Shown in pieces: positions 25,875 through 34,789 of a stretch of DNA of 64,000 nt. Numbering within the stretch: position 1 is the stretch's first letter; each line of letters begins with the position of its first letter. The notes under the pieces were generated by a model that was not told the DNA's origin, did no database searches, and saw nothing but the letters and a program-made list of their open reading frames with translations. Source of the stretch: Planctomycetota bacterium (lineage in GTDB: Bacteria > Planctomycetota > Planctomycetia > Pirellulales > UBA1268); NCBI GenBank assembly GCA_003669605.1, contig QWOP01000043.1, positions 21,130 to 85,129 on the forward strand. Reading direction: 5' to 3'. A program made the position numbers and the translations under genes.

Positions 25875-27476
25875 CTAGCCATTGGCGAGGCAGCGTTCCA
25901 CCGTGTCGAGCAACTGGTCCACGCGGAACGGCTTAAAGAGCACCAGATCGATCCCCGCTTGACGTGCCTTCACGATCGAGTGCCCCGGGTCGTAGCCGAA
26001 CCCGGTCATCAGCACCAGCGGCACGCGATCGAGGATTTCTCGCAATTTAAGGAGGAGTTCGTAGCCGTTCATATCGGGGAGTCGGATGTCGGAAATGATC
26101 ACGTCATAGCCCTCGCCCCCCACCGCCCGGACCATCGAGGCAGCCTCGCCTCCGTCACGGGCAGTCTCCACCGTGCAGCCATACCGCTCCAGCAAGCAGT
26201 GGGCGGCGGCCCGTACCTGGTCGTCGGCATCGACGACCAGCACCCGCCTCCCGGAGAGCGAGCGTTGCCGCTCCCCCTGGCGGTGTTGGGAATGGGCTGT
26301 GCTGGGGGTCATCTTCTCGCCGACCTTTTGGATCACCTGCTTGATGTCGCGGGCATTGCGGAGGATCCGCTGGAGTCGTTCGACGACGTCGGGTTCGTGG
26401 CCGATATAGCGCTCCATCACGTTGACGGCATCGTTGAGGATGTCATCGACGGGCAACGCCACGGCACCGTGGATGGCTTCGATGCTCTCGGCCGTTGTTG
26501 AGGCCTTTTCGGCCACGAGCAGTTCCAGGGTGTTGAGGGCCACGGCAACGTCGCGAGAGAAGATCTCCAGGAACTGCATGTCGGTGTGGGTGAAGCCCCC
26601 CGGTTCTGGACTCTCGACGTTGAAAGTCCCGATCACCTGCTCGTGGAGCATCAGCGGCACCGTGAGTGAACTCTTCGCCCCCTTGCAGCCCTCCAGATAA
26701 AGCGGATCTTTGGTGGTGTCGTTGCAGAAATAACTGCGGCCGGTGGCGGCAACAAACCCGGTGACGCCGTTGTGCTCGGTGCGGGCATGGAGGATCCGGG
26801 CCTCGGCTTCGGGCTGCATGCCTTCGGCCAGCAGCGGTTCCAGCCGGCCGGTCTGCCGGTCGAGGAGCCTGATCTCCACGACATCGAATTGCAGCAGATC
26901 CTTGGAATAATGGAGGATGTTGCTCTTGAGGAGTTCGATCCGCTCCTCGATCGTCATATCGGCCAGTTCGCCGGGAGAGAGATCCGCCAGCTTTTGTCCG
27001 GCCTGGTGGATCGCAGCCCGTTTCTGCTGTTCGAGGATCGTGTGGGTCACGTCCCGGATGGAGACAACCACATGATCGGTGGCCGGTGGCTCGGTGACCG
27101 GTGGTTGCCCCTCTATTCCCTCCAGCAGCGGCGCCGCATGGAGGTGGAAGTAGCGGTTGTCGGCGGTCCGCAGGGTGGTGCTGGAGGTCCGCCCCGAGGC
27201 CAGGGCCGCGTGAAAAGGACTGAATTCAGGGCCGAGCACCTCCGGGTTGCCCAGGGCTGCGAGGAATCCGCTGCCGGTGAGATCCCCGCGGCCGCACCAG
27301 CTGAGGAACAGGGGATTGGCCCAGCAGATCGTGTCGGAGGCGTCGAGCAGCACCACACCATCGGGGAGATGGTCGAGGATCCGTTCATCACGGACGAGAC
27401 GATAATGGGGTGAGTCCGGCACCAACGGCCCTCCCTGTGGGCGATCCCGTTCCGATCCCAAGAGTATAAAATTCAT
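25875..27476 (-). CDS. PAS-GAF-receiver signalling protein without kinase catalytic domain
   Basis: A 533-residue cytoplasmic signalling protein. PAS domain at about 25-130 (DHLPDGVVLLDASDTICWAN), GAF at about 175-350 (RLLDRQTGRLEPLLAEGM, SLTVPLMLHEQVIGTFNVES), a helical stretch at about 355-395 with AIHGAVALPVDDIL that looks like a DHp H-box, then a C-terminal receiver at about 410-530 with VLVVDADDQ, phospho-acceptor SDIRLPDMNG, MTGF and FKPF. There is no N/G1/G2 ATP-binding domain, so it cannot autophosphorylate by itself. A TTG at 27524 would add 16 residues. It is divergent from sdhC. Confidence 0.8.
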   Translation of the reverse strand: MNFILLGSERDRPQGGPLVPDSPHYRLVRDERILDHLPDGVVLLDASDTICWANPLFLSWCGRGDLTGSGFLAALGNPEVLGPEFSPFHAALASGRTSSTTLRTADNRYFHLHAAPLLEGIEGQPPVTEPPATDHVVVSIRDVTHTILEQQKRAAIHQAGQKLADLSPGELADMTIEERIELLKSNILHYSKDLLQFDVVEIRLLDRQTGRLEPLLAEGMQPEAEARILHARTEHNGVTGFVAATGRSYFCNDTTKDPLYLEGCKGAKSSLTVPLMLHEQVIGTFNVESPEPGGFTHTDMQFLEIFSRDVAVALNTLELLVAEKASTTAESIEAIHGAVALPVDDILNDAVNVMERYIGHEPDVVERLQRILRNARDIKQVIQKVGEKMTPSTAHSQHRQGERQRSLSGRRVLVVDADDQVRAAAHCLLERYGCTVETARDGGEAASMVRAVGGEGYDVIISDIRLPDMNGYELLLKLREILDRVPLVLMTGFGYDPGHSIVKARQAGIDLVLFKPFRVDQLLDTVERCLANG

Positions 27477-27504
27477 CAGCGGAGCCGCCAAATCGGCAGC
27501 AGCG

Positions 27505-27532
27505 TTGCCGGCTGATCCGGTCAATCTATACT
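27505..27532 (+). promoter_or_regulatory. sigma-70-like promoter for sdhCAB
   Basis: TTGCCG (27505-27510) and TATACT (27527-27532) are separated by 16 bp and lie about 40 bp before the sdhC start, in the short divergent gap. The -10 matches the consensus at five of six positions. Confidence 0.5.
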
Positions 27533-27571
27533 CCCATCGGCTGAAAACCCTCCGTCCCGAGAGGCGTGCGC

Positions 27572-28474
27572 GTGACCCCGAATGAATCGTCCCGGTCTTT
27601 CTTCGCCCGGAACCAGTTCCTGATCTACAGGCTGTTTTCGCTTTCGGGCCTGATCCCTGTCGGGGCTTTCCTGGTCGTCCACCTCCTCACCAATGCCTCG
27701 GTGCTCGGTGGGGCGGCGTCGTTTCAGTCGCGGGTCGACATGATCCACGGTCTGGGACCGCTGCTGGTTCCCGTGGAATGGGCGTTTATCTTCCTGCCGA
27801 TGCTGTTTCACGCCACCGTGGGGTTCATGATCATCGGTGGCGGACTGCCGAACGTCGGCTCCTACCCATACGTTGGCAACATCCGCTACACGCTGCAGCG
27901 GGCCACGGGGATGATCGCCTTCGCATTCATCATCTGGCACGTTCTCCAGTTGCACTGGATGGGTGAGCCACTGGGGGGGGGGAGGTTCGATCCGCACCAC
28001 GCCACCAGTTCGGCAGCCGAGGTGGTCGCTCCGCTGGCAATCTCGCTGCTCTACGCGATTGGTGTCCTCTCCACGGTGTTCCACTTCGCCAACGGACTCT
28101 GGACCCAGGGGATCACTTGGGGGCTGTGGACGAGTCCCCAGGCGATGCGGCGGGCGAATTACCTGAGTATCGCGGTCGGAACGCTGCTGGCAGCCGCTGG
28201 ACTGGGGGCCATCGGGGGGCTGCGAGGCACTGACACTGCCGCGGCGCGAGCCGTCGAAACCCGGATGGACGACCAGCGGCGGTTGCTCGAAGGACAGCCG
28301 CCGTCACCATTATCTGGCACACCGGCCCCCGGCCGTCCGGTCCCCGGGCGGGATTCCGGGGCGGAAGACGCGATTGATCTCCGCTCCGGCTCCGATCTGG
28401 TGCCCCTGTTGATTCCCGAGCCAGCCGGGGCGGTCGCCCCCACCACCGGCCCGGCCCCCCTTTCAGGAAACTGA
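27572..28474 (+). CDS. sdhC: succinate dehydrogenase / fumarate reductase cytochrome b subunit
   Basis: Membrane anchor of complex II that passes electrons from succinate to quinone. Five hydrophobic helices span about residues 20-215, with histidines in FLVVHLLTN, MLFHATVGF, IWHVLQLHW and VFHFANGLW placed as heme ligands of the di-heme B-type (b558) family. The start GTG at 27572 is preferred because GAGAGG sits seven bases upstream; the GTG at 27566 is too close. The last 80 residues are a soluble Pro/Gly/Ala-rich tail not usual in the family. It is followed by sdhA after 6 bp. Confidence 0.9.
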   Translation: MTPNESSRSFFARNQFLIYRLFSLSGLIPVGAFLVVHLLTNASVLGGAASFQSRVDMIHGLGPLLVPVEWAFIFLPMLFHATVGFMIIGGGLPNVGSYPYVGNIRYTLQRATGMIAFAFIIWHVLQLHWMGEPLGGGRFDPHHATSSAAEVVAPLAISLLYAIGVLSTVFHFANGLWTQGITWGLWTSPQAMRRANYLSIAVGTLLAAAGLGAIGGLRGTDTAAARAVETRMDDQRRLLEGQPPSPLSGTPAPGRPVPGRDSGAEDAIDLRSGSDLVPLLIPEPAGAVAPTTGPAPLSGN

Positions 28475-28480
28475 TCTCCC

Positions 28481-30481
28481 ATGGCACAGCCCCGTGTCCT
28501 CGTCGTCGGAGGCGGACTCGCTGGACTCTCGGCAGCGATGCGCCTCGCCGAATTGGGGAGCGATGTCGACCTGATGAGCCTCGTGCCGGTGAAGCGGTCG
28601 CACAGCGTCTGCGCCCAAGGGGGGATCAACAGCGTCAACGCTCTTACCCGGCAGCAGGGCGACAACGAATGGAAGCACCTCGACGACACCATCTACGGGG
28701 GGGACTTTCTCCAGCACCAGCCGCCAGTGAAGGAAATGGCCGATTGGGGGCCGCGGATCATCGATCTGATGGATCGTCTGGGGGTGCCTTTCAACCGGAC
28801 GCCGGAGGGCTTCCGCGATCAGCGTCGCTTCGGCGGCACGCTCTACAAGCGGACCGCATTCGCCGGTGCGACGACGGGACAGCAGTTGCTCTATGCCCTC
28901 GACGAGCAGGTGCGGCGTTTCGAGGCCCAGGGAAAGATTCGCAAGTTTGAGTTCTGGGACTTCCTCTCCCCAGTGTTGGACGACTCCGGCCGCTGCCGTG
29001 GTGCCGTCTGCCAAGACATGGTCTCGATGCAGTTCCGCACCTTTCCAGCCGATGCGGTGATCATCGCCAGTGGCGGTTGCGGACTGGTATACGGGCGTTC
29101 GACGATGTCGATGGTGTGCACCGGGAGCGCCGTGAGCCGCGTCTACCAGGCCGGGGCGGCCTACGGAAACGGTGAATTCATCCAGGTCCACCCCACCGCG
29201 ATCCCCGGCGCTGACAAGTTGCGGTTGATGAGCGAAAGCGCCCGCGGCGAGGGGGGGCGAGTCTGGGTGCCCCGCCGTCCCCAGGACGCCCGCGATCCCC
29301 GCAGCATCCCGGAGGCAGAGCGGTACTACTTCCTCGAGGAACGCTACCCGAAGTACATGAATCTCGTCCCCCGGGACATCGCCACCCGGGAGATCTTTGA
29401 TGTCTGCACCACCGAGGGCCTTTCGGTCGAGAAGGATCGGTTGTGCGTGTACCTCGATCTCACCCACCTCCCGCGCGAGGAACTCGATCGCAAACTCCAC
29501 GGGATCCTGGAGATCTACGAGAAGTTCCAAGGGGTCGATCCCCGCGATGTGCCGATGAAGATCTTCCCCGCCGTCCACTATTCAATGGGTGGGCTGTGGG
29601 TCGATTACCAGAAGAGTGCCTCCGGCGGTCTGGAGGAGGGTTCGCCGCGGAACCAGCAGACGAGCGTCCCCGGCCTCTATGCCATTGGCGAATGCGATTA
29701 CCAGTATCACGGGGCCAATCGCCTGGGGGCCAACTCTCTGCTGTCGTGCATTTTCAGCGGGCTGTTCTGTGCGCCGGGAGTGATTGCCTCCGCAGGCAGT
29801 GGCAAGAAGACCGCCGCCGATGAGTCGCAGCGGTTGTTCACCACGGCGCTGCGGCGCGAAGAGGAACGGCATGAAGCCCTGCTGACGCGACCGGGCGGGG
29901 GGGAGAATCCTTATCAGATCCACCTGGAATTGGGTGAGCTGATGACGCGGGTCGCAACCGTCGTCCGGCGCAATGACCAACTCGCCCCGGCCTACGAAGA
30001 GGCGTGCCAGCTCGAGGAGCGGTGGCGGCGCTGCTCGCTGTCTGATACGGGCAATTGGACCAACCAGAATGTCGTATTCACCAAGTCGCTGGGCGACATG
30101 TTCCCGCTGGCGAAATTGATCCTCAAAGGGGCTCTGCTCCGGGATGAGTGCCGCGGAGCCCACTTTAAGCCCGACTTCGAGATGCCCGACATCAAGGCTA
30201 CCGACCCGGCGGCTCAACTGGCCGAGGCGGAGCTGTGGTGTGACCGGTTTGAGGAGAACACCCGTCGCTGGCTGAAATCGACGATTGCCCGCCACGGCAC
30301 CGATGGGCACCCGCAGATCAGTTACGAGGATATCGACACCTCTCTCATCCCCCCCCGGCCCCGACTGTACGGGTTGGTCGGCGGTGAGACTGTCGAGGAG
30401 GTTTGGAAGAAGCGGGCGCGGAAGTCCGCGCAGGACAAGGGCCAGGAAAAGGGAGTGACTGCGGGGAGTGAACGCTCCTAA
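28481..30481 (+). CDS. sdhA: succinate dehydrogenase / fumarate reductase flavoprotein subunit
   Basis: Catalytic subunit oxidising succinate to fumarate in the TCA cycle. The 666-residue product has the FAD-binding VVGGGLAGLSAAMRLAELG, RSHSVCAQGGINSV with the histidine expected to carry covalent FAD, ASGGCGLVYG, QVHPTAIPG, and the cap/active-site region ending in HYSMGGLWVD and GECDYQYHGANRLGANSLLSC. It belongs to the longer bacillus/planctomycete-type with b558 partner. It sits between sdhC and sdhB. Confidence 0.96.
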   Translation: MAQPRVLVVGGGLAGLSAAMRLAELGSDVDLMSLVPVKRSHSVCAQGGINSVNALTRQQGDNEWKHLDDTIYGGDFLQHQPPVKEMADWGPRIIDLMDRLGVPFNRTPEGFRDQRRFGGTLYKRTAFAGATTGQQLLYALDEQVRRFEAQGKIRKFEFWDFLSPVLDDSGRCRGAVCQDMVSMQFRTFPADAVIIASGGCGLVYGRSTMSMVCTGSAVSRVYQAGAAYGNGEFIQVHPTAIPGADKLRLMSESARGEGGRVWVPRRPQDARDPRSIPEAERYYFLEERYPKYMNLVPRDIATREIFDVCTTEGLSVEKDRLCVYLDLTHLPREELDRKLHGILEIYEKFQGVDPRDVPMKIFPAVHYSMGGLWVDYQKSASGGLEEGSPRNQQTSVPGLYAIGECDYQYHGANRLGANSLLSCIFSGLFCAPGVIASAGSGKKTAADESQRLFTTALRREEERHEALLTRPGGGENPYQIHLELGELMTRVATVVRRNDQLAPAYEEACQLEERWRRCSLSDTGNWTNQNVVFTKSLGDMFPLAKLILKGALLRDECRGAHFKPDFEMPDIKATDPAAQLAEAELWCDRFEENTRRWLKSTIARHGTDGHPQISYEDIDTSLIPPRPRLYGLVGGETVEEVWKKRARKSAQDKGQEKGVTAGSERS

Positions 30482-30535
30482 AGTCCTTTTGTTTTCCGGT
30501 ACGAGCGACACCGTGGGAGAAGGGTTACCGACACC

Positions 30536-31462
30536 ATGAGCACCAAACACAACGGCCCAGCGACCGCCAGCACGCCCCCCAGCACGGGGGCGGCCGGGGG
30601 AGAACCTGCCCCCCACGATAGCGGCGATCATCTCGCCCTGCCGAGGACGATCGACGTTCGTGTCCTCCGGCAGGATGCTCCGGGGCAGGAGAGTTACTGG
30701 GAGCGCCATGCGGTTGCCTGGGAACCGAACATGAACGTGATCAGCGTTCTGCAGAAGATCGCGGCCGGTGCCCGCGCGCAGGATGGCCGGCAAGTGGCCC
30801 CGGTGGCTTGGGACTGCAATTGTCTGGAGGAGGTGTGTGGGTCCTGCACGATGCTCATCAATGGGCGGACGCGGATGGCCTGCTCGGCACTCGTCGATCG
30901 CCTTGTCGAGGAGCACCCCGACGGCATTGAGTTGCGCCCGATGTTGAAGTTTCCCGTGGTCCGGGATCTCGTTGTCGATCGCCGCCGCCTTTTTCGCTCA
31001 CTGGAGCGGGTCAAGGCATGGGTGCCGGTAGACGGCTTCTACGACCATGGAGCCGGGCCGAGAATCTCGCCTGAGGAGCAGGAGGATGCCTATCCCCTCT
31101 CCACCTGCATGAGTTGCGGTTGCTGTCTTGAGGCCTGTCCGCAGTTCACTCGAATCGAAACCGTCCGCCGTGACGGCGAGACCGAGGAGGCCTTCGAGCA
31201 ACGGCGGACAGCGGCCTTCGACCGCGGATTCATAGGCGCCCATGCCATCAGCCAAGCGGTGCTTTTCAATGGCCATCCGATCGGAAAACTGATCGCTGAT
31301 GAGCGGATGGAGGCGGTCACCGATCAGGGGGGAATCCAAATGTGTGGAAACGCCCAAAACTGTGTGGCCGTATGCCCAAAGAGCATCCCCCTTACCAGGT
31401 CGATCGCCCGTGCGGGTCGGGCCGCGACGATGTGGGCGATCCGGAAGATCTTCGACCGCTGA
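30536..31462 (+). CDS. sdhB: succinate dehydrogenase / fumarate reductase iron-sulfur subunit
   Basis: Electron-transfer subunit of complex II. The 308-residue product has the [2Fe-2S] motif CNCLEEVCGSCTMLINGRTR with the distal MAC, then CMSCGCCLEACPQ and CGNAQNCVAVCPKSIPL for the [4Fe-4S] and [3Fe-4S] clusters. The first 35 residues are Ala/Gly/Pro-rich and not conserved. It ends the sdhCAB operon, 54 bp after sdhA. Confidence 0.95.
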   Translation: MSTKHNGPATASTPPSTGAAGGEPAPHDSGDHLALPRTIDVRVLRQDAPGQESYWERHAVAWEPNMNVISVLQKIAAGARAQDGRQVAPVAWDCNCLEEVCGSCTMLINGRTRMACSALVDRLVEEHPDGIELRPMLKFPVVRDLVVDRRRLFRSLERVKAWVPVDGFYDHGAGPRISPEEQEDAYPLSTCMSCGCCLEACPQFTRIETVRRDGETEEAFEQRRTAAFDRGFIGAHAISQAVLFNGHPIGKLIADERMEAVTDQGGIQMCGNAQNCVAVCPKSIPLTRSIARAGRAATMWAIRKIFDR

Positions 31463-31662
31463 GTGGGCTTTCCGCAGCCCTAGCCGCAGCAATTTGGAAG
31501 TCCATCCGTTGCAGGAATTGCGGCCCCGGTATGGGGGTGAGGCTGCCGGGCGTCGAGGGCGTGGTTTGCCGCCCGCTCCCGATCGTGGTAGTTTTCAGCA
31601 GCCAGACAGAGTCAACGCACCGATTGACAGGGTGCGCGAGGCAGAATCAGGAAGGAACACGA

Positions 31663-33171
31663 GTGTCTTTGGAATCCGGCCGTGGGGCCCGTGATAATCG
31701 GCCTTCCCGGGGTAGGCCACCGGCGGACTGGTCTCCCGAGCAATGGGCCACTCAAAACTGCGGCAGCCCAGCCGAAGCGAATCAGGACGGTCAAAACCCT
31801 GTCGCATCCCAACCGGCGGCGGTGGCCGGAGACTTCGCGAAACTGGGACTGGCACCTGAGACGTTGGCCGCTGTCGAGCGGGCCGGCTACACCGTCCCCA
31901 CGCCCGTTCAGGCCGGTTTCATCCCCCGGGCTCTGGCCGGCTGCGATGTGATGGGTCAGGCCCGCACCGGGACCGGTAAGACGGCGGCATTCGTGCTCCC
32001 GATCCTCGAACGGGTCTCGAAACCCTCGCCGCGTGACGTCGTCGGGCCGCGGGCCTTGGTGCTCGTGCCAACCCGTGAACTCGCCGTGCAGGTGCGAGAC
32101 GAGTTCGAGAAACTCGCTCATGGCTCCCAGATCCACTGTGTCGCTGTGTACGGCGGAAAGCCGATTCGCGCCCAGATCGAGAAGTTGGCCAAACATCCGG
32201 CCGTGGTCGTAGGCACACCGGGACGGGTCCTCGACCATATGAGTCGGGGCACGATCCATTTTGGTGGCTTGGAGATCGTGACCCTCGACGAGGCCGATCG
32301 GATGCTCGACATCGGGTTCAGGCCCGACATCGAAAAGATCCTCCGCCGCTGCCCCGACAGCCGGCAGACGCTCCTTCTTTCCGCCACGGTTCCGCCGCCG
32401 GTGGCCAAACTGGCGACCCGTTACATGCGGGACCCAGAGATTCTCGATTTCTCGACCCGTGAGATGACGGTGGAGACGATCGAGCAGTTCTATTTTACGG
32501 TTGATCCGATCCGGAAGTTCGACCTTCTCGAGCGCCTGCTCGACCGGGAGAATCCCCGTCAGGTGATCGTGTTCTGCCGGACCAAGCGGGGAACAGACAA
32601 AGTCTTTGAGCGCCTCAGCAGGCGCCGGTCGAGGCACGGCGGCGAGGAGCAGGTGGCCTGCATCCATGGCGACCTCGCGCAGAATGTGCGTGACCGGGTG
32701 ATGAAGCAGTTCCGCGAAGGGCTGGTAACGACACTGGTCGCCACCGATGTTGTGGGGCGCGGGATCGACGTCACCAGCCTCTCCCACATCGTCAATTACG
32801 ATATTCCGGAGTTCTGCGACGATTATGTGCACCGCGTCGGCCGGACAGGCCGGATGGGGCGCGAAGGGGTGGCCTACACGTTCGTGGCGCCAGAAGAAGG
32901 ACCGCAGTTGACTCGGATCGAGATGCGGATCGAAAAACTGCTGAAACGCGACGAGATCGAGGGCTTCGAAGCCTTCGACCGTCGGCCCAAGCCGGCCCCG
33001 ATTCAGCAGACAGGTCCTGGCGGGAGGCTGATGACCTCGGAGGGATCGGCTCCGGAGGGGGACGAAGCCGCCGCCATGCCGCAGGAAGAACCGCAACTCC
33101 CGAAGAAGCCCTCGTCGGCCGCTCTCCTTGGCAAGGGACGGGGGCCGAAGCGGCACCGTCGCGCACTGTAA
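31663..33171 (+). CDS. DEAD-box ATP-dependent RNA helicase
   Basis: RNA unwinding enzyme. The 502-residue product has all core motifs: Q-motif YTVPTPVQAGFIP, Walker A ARTGTGKT, PTRELA, TPGR, DEAD in LDEADRMLD, SAT, IVFCRTKRGTDK, ATDVVGRGIDV and HRVGRTGRMG. The C-terminal 90 residues are a basic, proline-rich tail ending in KGRGPKRHRR. The GTG at 31663 has GGAAGGA six bases upstream; the frame stays open further 5' but without conservation. The 200-bp gap after sdhB holds a small CGCACC/GGTGCG stem-loop just ahead of the ribosome site, possibly a leader. Confidence 0.93.
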   Translation: MSLESGRGARDNRPSRGRPPADWSPEQWATQNCGSPAEANQDGQNPVASQPAAVAGDFAKLGLAPETLAAVERAGYTVPTPVQAGFIPRALAGCDVMGQARTGTGKTAAFVLPILERVSKPSPRDVVGPRALVLVPTRELAVQVRDEFEKLAHGSQIHCVAVYGGKPIRAQIEKLAKHPAVVVGTPGRVLDHMSRGTIHFGGLEIVTLDEADRMLDIGFRPDIEKILRRCPDSRQTLLLSATVPPPVAKLATRYMRDPEILDFSTREMTVETIEQFYFTVDPIRKFDLLERLLDRENPRQVIVFCRTKRGTDKVFERLSRRRSRHGGEEQVACIHGDLAQNVRDRVMKQFREGLVTTLVATDVVGRGIDVTSLSHIVNYDIPEFCDDYVHRVGRTGRMGREGVAYTFVAPEEGPQLTRIEMRIEKLLKRDEIEGFEAFDRRPKPAPIQQTGPGGRLMTSEGSAPEGDEAAAMPQEEPQLPKKPSSAALLGKGRGPKRHRRAL

Positions 33172-33195
33172 GCCTCGGGGAATTGGAACCCTCCC

Positions 33196-34071
33196 ATGGC
33201 TCGTGCTGGTAAAAATGGCATGAATGGCAAGGATGGCTTGGGAGACAAGGCCGATTCGGCCCCCGCCGTGGATGGCAAGTATGGCGCGGCGTCGCCGCGA
33301 AGCCTGAAGCAGCGTCTGGAAAGCCTTGCTGATTCTGGGGTTCAGGATCTGCCTCGGGCCCGGACTGTTGCTCGGGGGCGCGCTCCTTCGGCCCTTCCCC
33401 AGGGCCGCGCTGTTGGCCAGCCAGGAGCAGCGCTGCGGCCAGACGCGACCCAGCCCGAGCCTTCCGGGGCACAACCGCCGCTTGGGCCGCAGGCGTCGCC
33501 GGGGGATCGGATGGCGCTGCTCGACATTCTTCGCCACGAGGTGGCGGCCTGCCGACGATGCGAGGATCTGGCCTCCGCCCGAACGAATACGGTCTTCGGC
33601 AGCGGCAATCCAAACGCCCGGCTCTGTTTTCTCGGCGAGGCGCCGGGGGCCGACGAGGATGCTTCAGGCGAACCATTTGTGGGGCGTGCGGGGCAGTTGC
33701 TCACCAAGATCATCGAGGCCTGTACGCTGACCCGCGATCAGGTCTACATTCTCAACGTTCTCAAGTGCCGCCCTCCGGACAACCGTCGGCCGGAGCCTGC
33801 CGAGGTGATCAATTGCCGGGGCTTCTTCGAGCGGCAGTTGGCGGCCATTCAGCCGGAGTTCATCTGTTGTCTGGGGGCCTCCGCCGCCCAGTCTCTGTTG
33901 GAGACCGACGAGACGATCGGCAAACTCCGCGGCAGGTGGTTTACCCATGGCACCGCGGCGGTGATCTGCACCTATCACCCCTCCTACCTGTTGCGGAATC
34001 CGTCCGCGAAGAAGGACGTTTGGGATGACATGAAGGTGTTGATGAGTTGTATGGGCGTGACCCTCAGCTGA
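33196..34071 (+). CDS. uracil-DNA glycosylase, family 4 type
   Basis: Removes uracil from DNA in base excision repair. The 291-residue protein has the family-4 iron-sulfur UDG core from about residue 105: [61 protein letters not shown] and [19 protein letters not shown], with cysteines placed for a [4Fe-4S] cluster. The first 100 residues are low-complexity (Gly, Ala, Pro, Gln, Arg), and the opening DNA contains three near-tandem ATGGC units, so the true start may be further inside. Confidence 0.88.
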   Translation: MARAGKNGMNGKDGLGDKADSAPAVDGKYGAASPRSLKQRLESLADSGVQDLPRARTVARGRAPSALPQGRAVGQPGAALRPDATQPEPSGAQPPLGPQASPGDRMALLDILRHEVAACRRCEDLASARTNTVFGSGNPNARLCFLGEAPGADEDASGEPFVGRAGQLLTKIIEACTLTRDQVYILNVLKCRPPDNRRPEPAEVINCRGFFERQLAAIQPEFICCLGASAAQSLLETDETIGKLRGRWFTHGTAAVICTYHPSYLLRNPSAKKDVWDDMKVLMSCMGVTLS

Positions 34072-34277
34072 CGCGCTCTTGAGCGAGCCGGACATCCGTG
34101 CAGCGCTGAAATCGTGCCCTGTCGGTTCGGCTCAAGATGACGGTCGTAACGATCCGATTGAATAAGCGGGGCTTTGGGGGAGAACAGCCGCTGCCGGCGG
34201 CGAGGATGGTGCCGGGCCGTCGATCGGCCCGGCACGGCTGGCCGGGGACGAATGGTTGCAGCGGAGGCTTATGTGCC

Positions 34278-34769
34278 ATGGGTGCGTGCGTGAGGATCTT
34301 GGTATTCGGCGGATGCCTTTTGATGGCGACTGGGTGCACGATGTGCCCTGATCCCTTCGACTACTCTGGCCCAGTGCCCAACGGCTCGGTGACACAAAAC
34401 GACTTTGCTGCCCGCAGCAACGGCATCCTCCCGGTCCGTGCGACTCCGCTGCCTTGGCCGCCGTTTGTCCAGTCGGCTCCCCACGAACCGACATTGGCTG
34501 ATGAGCCTGCTTCGACTGCGGTGCTGGTCAGCGTCGATGACGACGTCCCCGCCGACGAAGGCTTTTTAGGAGGGGATGAGCCTCCAGCGGAGTATCCGTC
34601 GGCAGACGGGGCCAGAATCGCTGTCGATCCGGGGCACTCGCTGGAGATCAGAGACACAAGCGCAGCATCGGTCTTCGCTGCCGCCCCCTCGTCGCAGAAG
34701 CCGTCACAGCCCGCCAATACCAACGGTTCGGGATGGCGTGCCGCGGCCCGGTCCCTGTTTCGGCGCTGA
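34278..34769 (+). CDS. small lipoprotein of unknown function
   Basis: A 163-residue exported lipoprotein: basic start, hydrophobic ILVFGGCLLMA and lipobox ATGC, giving a mature N-terminus CTMCPDPFDYSG. The rest is acidic to Pro/Ser-rich with no recognised domain and ends in a basic WRAAARSLFRR. GGAGG lies 11 bases before the ATG. It converges with glgC. No function can be read. Confidence 0.6.
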   Translation: MGACVRILVFGGCLLMATGCTMCPDPFDYSGPVPNGSVTQNDFAARSNGILPVRATPLPWPPFVQSAPHEPTLADEPASTAVLVSVDDDVPADEGFLGGDEPPAEYPSADGARIAVDPGHSLEIRDTSAASVFAAAPSSQKPSQPANTNGSGWRAAARSLFRR

Positions 34770-34789
34770 AAACAATGGAGCAGTAGGCT

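Noticed and set aside
24570..26501. A 643-codon frame on the plus strand across the secretin and receiver-protein genes
   Set aside because: It is antisense to two well-supported genes and shows no domain.
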